Part shown: positions 24,226 through 34,773 of the stretch, piece after piece
How the letters are laid out: each line of letters opens with the position of its first letter
Position numbering within the stretch: position 1 is the stretch's first letter
Origin: Pseudevernia furfuracea
Lineage: Eukaryota > Ascomycota > Lecanoromycetes > Lecanorales > Parmeliaceae
Reading direction: 5' to 3'
NCBI GenBank assembly: GCA_022315425.1
Contig: JAIUPT010000036.1
Span: forward strand, 434,001-498,000
Length of the DNA stretch: 64,000 bases
Position numbers and translations under genes: made by a program
The notes under the pieces: model-generated
Seen by the model: the letters and a program-made list of their open reading frames with translations, nothing else
The model's database searches: none
What the model was told of the DNA's origin: nothing

Positions 24226-25430
24226 AGACCTACAACTTCTACTTCTACCTCCCCAGCCCCTTCTCCATCCCCCCCCCCTCCCCCCTAGCTTATCACTCAT
24301 CAGCCGCTGATCCGTCCCTGTTGTTTTTCTCCAATGCTTGATCCACAGCCCTCGCGGTCCGCTCAACCTCTGCCGCTGTCGGCGGCCACGGATACACGTA
24401 GAACTGGCACCCACCCCCCGTGCCGGCTACAACGGCCCCTGCCACCCGCCCGGGGGGGGGGGGTTTGGTTCCCGCATGCGTTTTCGCTTGCTGAGGACGA
24501 GGTAGGAGGCGGTCCGCGGTCGCTTGAGTTGCTGTAGCGGTTGAAACGCTTCGGATCGACGTTGTGCGGTGGGGTTTCGTGGGGGGGGGATGGCGAGGAA
24601 AGGGGTGGCACGCTGTGTAAAGGGAAAGGATGTCTGATGGTTCTTACGAACGTGCGGGGATAGGGCCGTGCGGGTGCGGAGGGACGATCGGGGTGGTTGG
24701 AGGGCGGAGCGCACATGGACCGTGAGTGAGCGGAGGGGAGCGGGGGGGGGATATTGGGCGCACGCGGCCGAAGGCGAGGCGTTTGGGGAAGGTGGCGGCG
24801 CGATGGTGGCGTGGTGAGTGAGTGAGTGGGAGCGGTGGCCTTTGAGATCGATTGATTGATTGATTGATGGCGGGATCTATCGATTACGGTTGTTGCTGTT
24901 TCCATATTGAAAGGTAGGTAGGTATATATATGGAAGACGCGTCGCTGAGATTTGGAAGGAGGGACAACACCGGGGGGGGGGATACAAGAAGGATGACGAG
25001 GGTGCGCACAATGCAGGGAAATATGCATGGGGTTTGCATGTCTCACCTTTTCGCCGCGCGGCCAAGGCAGAAAAGAATAGAAATGTGAGTTGTCGTAACA
25101 GCCGTGGAGCGTGACAGTCAAAGGCTCCGAGTTCCAAATGGATTAGAAAAGAAGAAGACGAAGGTGGTGAAATGCAGGAACATGCATTAGAGATACAGTA
25201 TTGGTTTTGTTCTATCAAGGCGGCCTTTGAGTCGAGGTCGCCAACTTCGGAGCCTACAGATATGGCAGCGTTTTTAACTCAAGACGGCCATTGACCTGCG
25301 AAACACGGCAGGTTTTAGATGTTCACTGATACGGTTTCCACACTGTCGGGAAGTCAGAATGGCAGGAGTAGATGGTGTGTTGTCCGTACCTCATCCCTGC
25401 CACTGTACTATCGGCGCTCCATCCTCGAGA
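22912..25430. other. Region without a convincing gene, low-complexity rich
   Basis: Contains poly-C and poly-G runs (near 24040, 24451, 24583, 24970), a CT microsatellite and a GATT tetramer run near 24850. Long minus-strand frames (24363-25121) are made of Pro/Arg/Ser low-complexity sequence and have no domain. Confidence 0.45.
24161..24224. repeat. CT microsatellite
   Basis: About 64 bp of CT dinucleotide with two TTT interruptions. On the minus strand it would read as an Arg/Glu run, which is not evidence for a gene. Confidence 0.95.
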
Positions 25431-25931
25431 CTAGGGGCCATCTATCCCAGTGACCATTGCTTTTGGCAGGGCAGAGTCCAAGATCGCCTTCTCCGATTCC
25501 CCCGTCCTCTCACTGAGATCCTTCGTCACTTTGCACAACATTACGTTCAGTATTTGCTCCCTTTCCCTTTGGTCTATCGTTTTGCCTGGTATCATCTGAG
25601 AGTAGTAGGCATAGCCCATACTCGCGAAGAACAAAGCGGTAAAGAATCTGTCACGCGCACGCTGATGTTCTTGTTGCTTCTTTTGGTTGCTGAGGATTTG
25701 AGCGAGGAGAACATCGTCATTGGTGCGTAGTGCTGAAGCATTGTTGTTGGTATTCGAGACCCAGCATACTGAAGATGATGAGGGATATATGTTGGATTGG
25801 AAGACGGATCGAGGGCCAGCACATGAGATGTTTGGCGCGCCAAGGTGATATAAAGGCTGAGGTGCTCCGGCGTAAGGAAGCGGTGAATATTTGAGGAGCT
25901 GCCACATCATTTGCCGGCGTCCGAGGGCCAT
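25431..25931 (-). CDS. Small hypothetical protein
   Basis: Unrecognised 166-residue protein read from ATG 25931 (MALGRRQMMWQLLKYS). The N-terminus is basic and amphipathic, with few acidic residues, and could be a mitochondrial presequence. Residues around 105-135 are Gln/Lys/Arg-rich and lead into a hydrophobic, aromatic segment (RFFTALFFASMGYAYYSQM), a possible membrane helix. The rest is helical and charged. The frame is open over its whole length without introns, and coding on the other strand is weaker. It may be a small mitochondrial membrane protein, but I do not recognise the family. Confidence 0.45.
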   Translation of the reverse strand: MALGRRQMMWQLLKYSPLPYAGAPQPLYHLGAPNISCAGPRSVFQSNIYPSSSSVCWVSNTNNNASALRTNDDVLLAQILSNQKKQQEHQRARDRFFTALFFASMGYAYYSQMIPGKTIDQREREQILNVMLCKVTKDLSERTGESEKAILDSALPKAMVTGIDGP

Positions 25932-26600
25932 TTGTAGAATGCGACTATTTTGGAAACGATGCAACCTGCAAAGTTGAAAGCTTTGCTCTGATTACTGAGC
26001 CTGCGGGAGGAGGATACTTGAAATTGAAGGAAGGAAGAGGGAGGCTATGGGAAATAGAGACGATGGGGAAAAAAAGGCGCAATGCAAGGGAATGCATGAG
26101 GTATGCATGTCTCGGTACTTCCGAGGCGTCATTAATTTTGGGAAGATTCTCAAGATTCTCTTGGAACCGGGTATAACAACAGTACATAACGAGAATCTCT
26201 GCATTTGCGGTCAAAGGTTAACAACAGATCACCGTGCTCATGGGGTTTCGCGCCATCCCATCAGTCGGCGCTCCAAGCTGAAAAAGCTGCAGCAAGGCCT
26301 TTTGTAACGCTCTATAACTCTTATCTCGCCAAGACAAGAGCGAGACGAAATGTTTTGAACGAACCAACGAGGGTGCTCCAGTATAGTCTACTATTCGAAG
26401 GGAACTTGCGCTGAAGTACGTAGCCCGCGAAGTATTGGGGCTACCAGTTCAACAGCAATCATCAACCTAAACCGGGAGTCTCAGAAGGTCATTCGATGTT
26501 CTCTCGCGGTGTTTTGAAACGGAATCAAGAATTCCACCTTTGGGAACGGGGGCGGACACCGAGCTCGGGATTGAAAACCGTTGGCAAACAGGTGAGAGAA
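25932..26600. other. Intergenic, no supportable gene
   Basis: Holds the second copy of an ATGCAT-containing motif (26077-26115; first copy at 25004-25044), upstream of the hypothetical gene at 25431-25931. Otherwise featureless. Confidence 0.45.
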
Positions 26601-27073
26601 TCAAGGGCCAAGGTAAAGCTTGCGTAAGCCCTGCTCGACTTGCTCCAACGGACAGACGACCTCGCTATGGATTGCGGCCTGCAGTTGGCGACTACGGAGA
26701 TCATCTCCACATCCAAAGTCGCACACCACCAGCCGTTCCACGATCTTGTGGTATCTTAGGCCTAAATCACTGTATCCTAATTTGGCTAGCCTCCTAGCGA
26801 CGAAGAACTCGGTGTAAAGATTCCCTTGGCCATATATAAGGCCGATTGGTCGCTGCAATGTCTCTGAAGTCGAGGAATGGGCGACTTCGAGGAAGACAAC
26901 GGCAAGACTGAAAAGTAAAGTATTCCGAGCGAGGGTGTGCGATGGGAATGTGGATGCCCGCGAAGGCTCTCCGTTTGGTCCTTTGACCTTGACATTGAGA
27001 TGAGGCGACGAGAGAATTTGAACTTTCTGCATCGAGGACGTGTTCCCCAAACCAAAAAAATACAAGTCTTCAC
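26601..27073 (-). pseudogene. C-terminal fragment of a DUF7580-like fungal protein
   Basis: The minus-strand frame reads like the end of the fungal DUF7580 family (proteins linked to prion/incompatibility-type modules with a kinase-like C-terminal region): a segment like SPHLNVKVKGP, then RNTLLFSLAVVFLEVAH, an LQRPIGL stretch, a YHKIVERLVVCDFG stretch, and an LQAA...VVCPLEQVEQ ending. Such proteins are usually several hundred residues, but upstream of about 27090 all frames are quickly closed by stops and the sequence turns into simple CCCTTCG-rich DNA. I see no signal for a missing upstream exon. I therefore call it a truncated remnant; an unrecognised intron is the alternative. Confidence 0.5.
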
Positions 27074-29357
27074 TCCAGGCTAGTCGGGTTCGGCGTGGTA
27101 TTGAGGGCTTGAAACACCGTGGGTGAATAGTATCCTCCCTCCCTTCGGGCCCTCCCTTCGAGGGCCTCTCGTGTACACACTCGCTTCCGCACTCTCTCGG
27201 TACGCTAAATTATAAACAGACGAGCCCTGTCGGGGGTAAACAGTTAAGGTAAAATAAGGGCAAACGTTAAAGAAAAGGGTCTTGTTGGGCGGGACACAGT
27301 CTTAAGTGCTTGTATATCGGGTCTGACACCCCTCGTACCCGGAAGCGGTATTCGGATGTGTTGCCCTCGAGAATTGCTTATGTAGGAAGATGTTGCAGCG
27401 TGCAGATACCGGATCACGACTGGGACACGTTATTCGAAAGGTCTACCCGTGTGCATTCCAAAGATGGAAACACTGCTCTTGGGTCCCAAAGACAGAAGTT
27501 TAGAGAGAGTATGGCATTGATCCTAGGATATTCGTAGGAGGCATGTTCAAAGTTACCGACTGTCTTCACGCCCACTCCACTCTCACGGTGGGGCGTGTAG
27601 TGGCTGGGTCACAGACTGACAAGGTAAGTACAAACCGGGGTTTCCAACACATTCGACGATGATGCCCGTTATGTACATTCCTATTTGCTTGTCACGAAAT
27701 AGTACGGAAGGCTCTTCCTAAAGTCTCCGTACCCGTGCTATGTTAGTAAACCGATCTGTTTCTACACCAATCAAGCTTTACCTTGCTGCTGGCTCAGAAT
27801 CTCATAGACCACTATGCACGAGTAGAGCATGTCGCCGCATTTTCTTTCGTATTAGTGAATACAGCTCAAACAGCAGAAATTTCATGCTACGGTTCAGCTT
27901 CCATAAGACTTTTTCTACATAGTATCTTGCATTGATCAGAACCTCATCAACTTGAAGCCCGAAACTTTCTTGAAATCAGAGATCAGTTGCAATTTTGGAA
28001 CGTTTTTGTGCCGCGTTATTTATTTTGCTGTGTCTCATTCTGCTCTCGGGAACTGATTCAGGCGGCAATTGCAGCAGACGTTACATTTCCCTTTAAATCT
28101 GGCCTAATAGCGAATTTTAATCGCGCATAGTCGATTCGCGAGGCGCTTGACCTCGAACAGACAGGGTCAGCCTCGACGGACGACACGGATTTCGAAGGAT
28201 AAGAGCTGCGGTCAAGGACACCATCGGCCTGGCCGGTAGGCACGGGCCAATTCCACAAGCAGGGCTGTATGAATCTAGATGCGAAAACTGGGTTGAGGAA
28301 ACGACGTCGGCTTCGCAGGATATTGTCGGTCTCGTCGGCGGTCAGGGTTCGGTCCAGAAATCAATCTTGGGTCGATCTGGAAGCAGGTCACCGGTACCAA
28401 CGGCCGAGTTCGGTGTCGAAGGATGGATTGGATGTGGTGAGAAGAATGGATCTCATGAGGAATTATTGCGGCTTGAAGGATCGCATCAGGCCCAAAGGGT
28501 AAGATCAGAGCTCAAAGGATGACATCGGTCTCGAAAGTGGAAAGTGATTTGGAAGGAGAAAATCGGTGTCGGCAATGCAATTTTCCCAGATTCAATACCA
28601 GACAATAATAATACGAGTAAATAATGCCATGGAAACATTGATTAATAACAATTCCACAAGATGCATCGAGTCTGTCTGTGAAGTTGAGGTTTCGAGCATA
28701 TGCAGGCTGAGGAATGCCAAGTTGAACTAATGCTGAACTAATGTCGGACCATCTCTTGGCCACGTTTCAGATCTTTTTTAATTTTTAATCTTCCACGCGA
28801 GAACGCTAATGTATGATACGGACACGCGTATTGCGCTAGAGTTCAGGGGCTGAAAATGGCACCTCCTTACAATAATGCCTATTTCAAAAGCGCGATCTGG
28901 ACTCGTCATCAGTCAATCAGTCATTTCAGTCATTCACTCATTCACTCATTATTATTATCTTACTATGCCTTATTACTATTCCGTCAGTACGATAATTTAA
29001 TTACGAGAAGTGGAAGCAACTAAAAGGATCGGCGGCCTAGATCATAGTGCACTGCAATAAATAAATCATAAATTCATACTCCGTACATTATTGAATTATT
29101 GAATGTTTGATCTGAGTTTATTTGTGGCGCATTTGACCATTATATTAAGGTATATCCTTCCGACCTGGCACTCTGGGAGCCACCATTACGAATCTCGTAT
29201 TGTTGGAAGGCGGTACACCCGAACGGACAACCCTTTCGCCTCTACCAACCTTGCTCCAATCTTCCATTTTGTCGCTCTTTAACCATTGCCCCTCACTCTT
29301 GCAACGTCGCTCCTTTAACCATCTGCTGTCTCTTATGCTCTCATTCCATGTACAATA
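27074..29357. other. Region without a convincing gene
   Basis: Frames are short (up to 83 codons) and have no domains. From 28130 to 28560 the plus strand shows a loose, degenerate repetition of AAGGAT and CATCGG-like words. From 28915 to 28960 there is a CATT/CAGT simple repeat. The last 250 bp probably hold the promoter of the gene at 29358. Confidence 0.45.
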
Positions 29358-31909
29358 ATGCTGCACTCTCCTTTCTCAATCATCCTGGCGGGATGGAGCC
29401 CCGCCTATGCTGCCGCGCTGGCTCTCGTCGCAATTCAGGTTGGCATCGGAATAATATATAAGATAGCACAGAAGGGTGGGAGGTCAGTATTGCCCAAATC
29501 TCCAGGCTGGAACAATGGTCGGAGTCGCCGACTGACAAGTGCATAGTTACACATTTTCCACCTCATCCTCCATCACCATATCCGAATTCCTCAAATGTGC
29601 CCTATCAACATTCCTCTTTTACCGAGAATGCCGAAGGCGGCATGCTGCGAGAAACATTACCTACCAGGCGGCAGCGGCAACCCCGGAGCGGTTATCGCTG
29701 GAAGAGAAGGATGATTCGAGAACCTTCAGTGAGACATCGACTTTGGAGGAGGGGAAAGATGGAAGCGAGGACCATGTCAAAATCCCACTATCCCCAGATG
29801 CGGGAGGGAGAGGGTTGACACTGGAGGAGTTCTGGGATGATTGCAAAAATGAAGTACCCATTGATACCAAATACGGCTTCTTCTCGCTGGCTCTGCTGTA
29901 TGCCTTGATCAACAATACGGTATGCGACCTTCTTCCGATATCGCAGATGGAGAAGGAGTGTCTCATGACGGTGTGATTTACAGATATTTGTCGCCTACAA
30001 ACTTGCAGACCCGGGAACTATCCAACTTATAAAGTCCGGAATCACATTGGTGACGGCGCTCGTCATGCTCTTCGCTCTGGGAGCCCGGATTGTCAAGCTC
30101 CAATGGATTGCCATAATTATACAGGCAGGTACCCTACAAGTATTCACGAACGCGGCCACTGACGGATCGACAGATCTGTGGCCTCATGGTAACCCAATAT
30201 CACCCTGACACTGGTGCTTCCTATCCACTCTCGACCTATGCGCTGCTCATCTTTCAGACCTTTCTCAGTGCATCCGCGGGTGTCTATAACCAGAGTCTTT
30301 GCAAAAGGGGGACTGCATCTTTGCACGGGGATAATCAAACTCTGTACGCCTCAGGAGCCGCCATCAACCTGGTCATCCATATCGTCATGAAGGTCCTGAA
30401 GCCAGACGAGCCCTCCTTTTTCACCGGCTATAACAGCATTGGAGCCATCATGGTGGTGCTCAGCAACGTTTTCATTGGCCTCGCTATTACTGCAGTTTAC
30501 AAGTACGCGGATGCGCTCATTAAATGCTTCGCAACTGCGGTATCGACAGGAATCCTCCTCTATCTCTCGCCCATCCTCTTCGGAGCTGAGATGTCTTTCC
30601 TTGTTCTCCCAGGGACTCTTGTAGTTTTTATCTCGACGTGGCTTTATATGGAAGCGGCACCACCGAAATCACCGCCGAATGCAAATGCGGAGCAGGCTCC
30701 TCCAACAATGCTAAGCCAGGCCTCCGAAAAGGTCTCCGCAAAGGTTAGTTTCCCCTCAATAGTACACCATACTAAGGTACGATATTGACCTTGCCATTGC
30801 AGCATTGGAACCGCCACATCACGACCAGCATCTCTATCTTCTTAACGATCGTCATTATTGTTTGGCTCTCTCTTGGCAATGCACACATGCCTGATAAGGG
30901 TGCTACAAAGGTACCAGATGTGGATGCCCTCGACTCTAATTCGACTGTGACCAAACTGGAATCACCTTTTAAAAATAGCATGGCCTTCATTCGAATTAAC
31001 GGGGATCGTCCGGAACGGATACCGACGGTAATGGGCTACGAGCCCTTCTTCCGAGAGATACACATCAGCATGCCAGATCTCACTCCCAACAAGCACCAAT
31101 TAAATCTTACCCACGACTCCTACGGAGAGACTTTCACCGCATACAAGGCTCTCGGAGACACCATGAAGCTGATGCTGGACGCACCTGCCAACGACAGCGC
31201 CTCCAAGATAGATGGCGTGTTTTTCTTTCACTTCGACATCTGGCTGGACCCAATGGCTTTCGCTCACGAGGACTTTGAAAACATATGGCTCCCTGACATG
31301 GACGGCCCAAAATACCTCTGCATGAACGAGAAAAACAAGGTAGAGGTCATGGGTGATTGGTTCTGGTTCGAGCGTGGAGCCCATCACCCAGCTATCGACG
31401 CCGCCCGCGAAGTCCACGACCGCTTCGGCCAGGATTTCACAGTGAAAGGTGACGAGTTCTGCGCCGGCTGGGCAGACCTTTACTACATCCCCCGCCGCTT
31501 TTTCGCCGATTTCATCATTCTCTCCACAATCTACGCTTCCCACGATACCTTCCATGAAATAGCGGTTGCAAGCATAGCGCGGATTATCGACATGTCTCGA
31601 CGCACTCACCCGACGCTACCTGTCATGACCCATTTTGGAGACTGCTGGGGTGGGTGCTGCAGTGGGTATCCGAAGGGGCCCGAGATTCTGTGGAAGAGAT
31701 GTGGGCATCATTTGAACTATCTGAACCAGGAGCACGTGAAGACACAGTATGAGCGCTTAGAGCGAGAGGCTAAGATGCTGGGGAGTAACATCACGGAGGT
31801 GTTTAGGGGCAAAGAGGATGAGCAAAGGATGTTGAAGGAGTTGGGAGGTTTGATGGAGGCGGTGAGTGGGGACACAGGGACTGGTGACTCGTGGTCGAAA
31901 CACTGGTGA
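29358..31909 (+). CDS. Nucleotide-sugar transporter fused to a predicted lumenal domain
   Basis: Protein of 771 residues in five exons: 29358-29482, 29547-29919, 29984-30124, 30174-30743 and 30803-31909. Exons 1-4 encode an SLC35A/UDP-galactose-transporter-like carrier (SYTFSTSSSITISEFLK, LIKSGITLVTALVM, YNQSLCKRG, ITAVYKYADALIK) with a long charged loop. The third intron begins GC, not GT, which is needed to keep frame (IIIQ to ICGLMVTQ). The last intron is phase 0 and joins SAK to HWNRHITT, followed by an extra membrane helix and about 330 residues of unknown domain with NxS/T sites and a Cys-rich GDCWGGCC motif. The helix lies before the first Met of that frame, which supports fusion over two genes. 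The tail would face the Golgi lumen, possibly as a transferase (inference). Confidence 0.85.
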
Positions 31910-32752
31910 TGGCGATGAAGAATACGTTCCCCCGCTCACTCGCCGGTCGAGCCACGAGGCATGATGAACCGGGCCGAAAAGGGAACGAAAGAGAGAGCCT
32001 GAAAGCAAGACTGGGCTTGCAATCCAGCGAGCAAACCTCTATTCAGAATGGAGGACTGTCTTCAAAACAGCATGACGACCGCGTTCTTCGAACCGACACC
32101 CGCCTGTCAGAGAAGACGTGGCTTTCGCCAGAGATGGCCGCGGTCAAGGACCCGTGTTCCGATCGTATATATGTATATTGTATATTGTACATCAGGAAGT
32201 ACATATTTAGGGATGTTGGAGTGTTAGCGATATAGGACAAGCGGCGGCGTCCCTGTGGGTATACTATGGTGGTATGTATTTTGACGTTTGTGTAGCAAGT
32301 ATTTAGATTCTTGGTGATCTGAATTGTAAAACATGCTTCAGTTCGGTCTCGATGCATGGGGAGTGATTGCTTATCATGCCCATGTTCGCTGTACCTTCGG
32401 TACTTCGAGGTGGTGAAAGACTTATGAGACTGTGTTAGGCTCAAAAAAGAAGTCAGCAGTAGTAGGTAGCAAGCAAGCAAGTAAGTATGAGTGAGTGATT
32501 CCTGTGCCTATGTTTCTACCTATGTTCTATATATGTAGTACACGAGATGGAGTAGAGTAAGTAAAGTACATCGGGTAAAGTATAGTCCAGACGAAGAATT
32601 CTCTTTCAAAGAAGTGTACATAACACACATAGCTCTCGCAGAGCTGTTAATTAGTAAGTAGTACGTCCGAAGCAGATCGTGATCCCATCTATGAGTAAGA
32701 GTAGTAGTAGTACCTCCGAAACAGATCCATCTACCTTACATAGCACCCCGGG

Positions 32753-32785
<33 letters not shown>

Positions 32786-32844
32786 CCCTCATCCATACCC
32801 AACCCCAATAGCTAATGCGATAACAGAAGCGATAGAAATATAAA
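31910..32844. other. Intergenic between convergent genes
   Basis: No gene seen. Carries AAGTA/AGTA-type simple repeats near 32470-32580 and a TA/TG microsatellite. Confidence 0.5.
32753..32785. repeat. TA/TG compound microsatellite
   Basis: A run of TA dinucleotides passes into a run of TG dinucleotides. It lies just beyond the 3' end of the nucleotidyltransferase gene. Confidence 0.9.
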
Positions 32845-34773
32845 TTACAGAGGCAACATATGCGGCAAATCCTCCGCGTTCCTCGGTATATTCACACACT
32901 CGGCAGACGGATACGGGTTCGTTGGTGCGTAGTCGTTGATGACCACCCGACTCGCGTGCAGCATACCGAATAGGATCTGATCGTAGTTGACCCCGTATTG
33001 CGCCAATTGTTTCTCGGTTGCGTCTCTGAATTTCTCCAACCTCGATGTAACGAGGACGATTCTGACTCGGCCGGTTGCATGCAGCTTGTTCAGATGGTCG
33101 ACGTTTTTCGTCAAAGGGGCCGTGGTGCCCCAGGTGGGAGCGAAGTACTGACCGCTATTCCTCATGAGCGTGCCGTCGATGTCGACGAAAAGCGTTTTGA
33201 AGCTATCGCAGTAGGCGCGCCAAGAAGGGAGGGTGCCCCAATCTTCATAGTTTGCAGCTGGGATCGAGACGAAAGGGGCGCCGGTGGCCATTTTCAGCCA
33301 GATCACATCCGAGACTGCTAGCTCAACGCCCTTGGTGGCAGACGCCATGATTTGGTACTTCCTCGCCTGAGCGACACGGGAGAGGAAGTCCTGGGCGGAT
33401 TTCCACGCATAGCCGCCGATGCAGAAGGTATTGCTGACCATCAATTTTTCGACAATGCTCGTGAGTTGGCCGGTTTGGGAGTTGACGGCTACATATCCTT
33501 TAGACGCAACGTTGGAGACGCCTGATTCGGTTTCGCGCGTTATATCAAGGGTAGCTACGCCGTCAACTGCTGGGACGGGACATTTGAACTGGTTGTCACA
33601 ATCTTTGAGGAAGATAGGGCCGGTCACTTCGGCGGCGTTCAGGATGCATTCAATGGTTTGGGTTTGATCGACTGTCTCTTCTGCTATGACCACGATGGAC
33701 ACCTTGATTTCTTGAAGACGTGGGACCCCGTCTTCAAAGATTTTGAGAATCGCGTCTACGTCTCCACCGCAGTATTTGTCTACATGTTCCTTCAGCAGTC
33801 CGACGACGACATGGTTGACATGGGTCAAGTCCAAAGCCCCCAGTGCATCGACGACCATCAGGCAGCCGCTGGGCTGGGTGAGCATCCATTTGGGCTTCAC
33901 GCCCGGAAATCGCGAGGAACGTCCGGCGGAGGGAACAACGAGAGTGACTGGTTCGCGCCCAAGGCTAGCCTCACTACTCGACTCGACACCGTCTGTGTGT
34001 ACGCCACTTGTGCCTGCCCCATTTTTGACGACGCCGTTCGAGTAGTGCAACGAAAGGCGTGCTGTAACCTCTGACGCAGGCTGAGCAGCGACATCCCCTA
34101 CTGCCTCGACCGGCAGGAAACTCGTCGGCCAGTCCTTGATCTCTATATCTGAAGGAACTGGTAAAACTTTGACGACGCCTCCCACCTCTTGTAGCTCCTT
34201 CTGCAACTTCTCTAGGGCGACGACCTGGATGACACCTACAGCGTAGAGTCGTTGTCTTGCAGCCTCATCGCCATTTGCCCATCTTTCTGACAAGCTCTTG
34301 TAGATTCCGTCGATGACAATAAAGGTATTGTTGATGAAGCGTACGCGGCTGTGCTTTGGGTTCTGAACAGACTTGTCCCAGAGAGTCGTAGCAAGTAGGC
34401 TGGCTAAAAAGGACGCCAAAGCTGACAAGGGAGACGTCTGGTTGCCATGACCGGATGATTTGGAGGAAGGTAATTCTGGGAAGAAGAGAGTTCGATTCTC
34501 TAAATCGACGCCGACATGCTTCGGAGAGTAGCGTTCCTCATCTATTGGGAGATGTGGAATCCAAACATCATTGGCGTGCAGGGGAAAATGGCCAAAGCGT
34601 TGTGTAAGGTATACAGACAAGCGGACGGAGGAAAACGGGGCGCATCGGACAAGAAGAGCATCGAAGTGGTCGCTGAGGGAGTTGATGTACCAATTGAGTT
34701 CGGGAAGGGAGCAACGCTCGAGGAAGCGTTCATAAGGCGTCAGATTGGGCGGGGAGGCCAGCATAGAGTCCAT
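32845..34773 (-). CDS. Nucleotidyltransferase-HAD phosphatase fusion, bacterial-capsule-like
   Basis: Single-exon protein of 642 residues. Residues 1-250 are of unknown fold. A GT-A-type nucleotidyltransferase follows (276-520): signature VVPSAGRSSRFPGVKPKWML (281-298), IFLKDCDNQF with candidate metal ligands (388-396), FCIGGYAW (450-457) and NYEDWGTLPSW (508-518). A HAD domain fills the end: FVDIDGT with both motif I aspartates (531, 533), VLVTSR motif II and INDYAP motif IV. This order matches bacterial capsule and surface-glycan enzymes that activate a sugar or polyol phosphate with CTP or a similar nucleotide; the true substrate is unknown. Lack of introns fits possible horizontal origin. 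It is divergent from the kinase gene at 35964. Confidence 0.85.
   Translation of the reverse strand: MDSMLASPPNLTPYERFLERCSLPELNWYINSLSDHFDALLVRCAPFSSVRLSVYLTQRFGHFPLHANDVWIPHLPIDEERYSPKHVGVDLENRTLFFPELPSSKSSGHGNQTSPLSALASFLASLLATTLWDKSVQNPKHSRVRFINNTFIVIDGIYKSLSERWANGDEAARQRLYAVGVIQVVALEKLQKELQEVGGVVKVLPVPSDIEIKDWPTSFLPVEAVGDVAAQPASEVTARLSLHYSNGVVKNGAGTSGVHTDGVESSSEASLGREPVTLVVPSAGRSSRFPGVKPKWMLTQPSGCLMVVDALGALDLTHVNHVVVGLLKEHVDKYCGGDVDAILKIFEDGVPRLQEIKVSIVVIAEETVDQTQTIECILNAAEVTGPIFLKDCDNQFKCPVPAVDGVATLDITRETESGVSNVASKGYVAVNSQTGQLTSIVEKLMVSNTFCIGGYAWKSAQDFLSRVAQARKYQIMASATKGVELAVSDVIWLKMATGAPFVSIPAANYEDWGTLPSWRAYCDSFKTLFVDIDGTLMRNSGQYFAPTWGTTAPLTKNVDHLNKLHATGRVRIVLVTSRLEKFRDATEKQLAQYGVNYDQILFGMLHASRVVINDYAPTNPYPSAECVNIPRNAEDLPHMLPL

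Noticed and set aside
24363..25121. 252-codon minus-strand frame
   Set aside because: Pro/Arg/Ser low complexity over poly-G and poly-C tracts, with no domain and overlapping frames on both strands.
28130..28560. Apparent degenerate minisatellite with AAGGAT and CATCGG words
   Set aside because: The units vary too much in length and sequence to define a period by eye.
30785..31909. Independent gene after the transporter
   Set aside because: The first ATG lies after the membrane helix, and the phase-0 intron joins it cleanly to the transporter.
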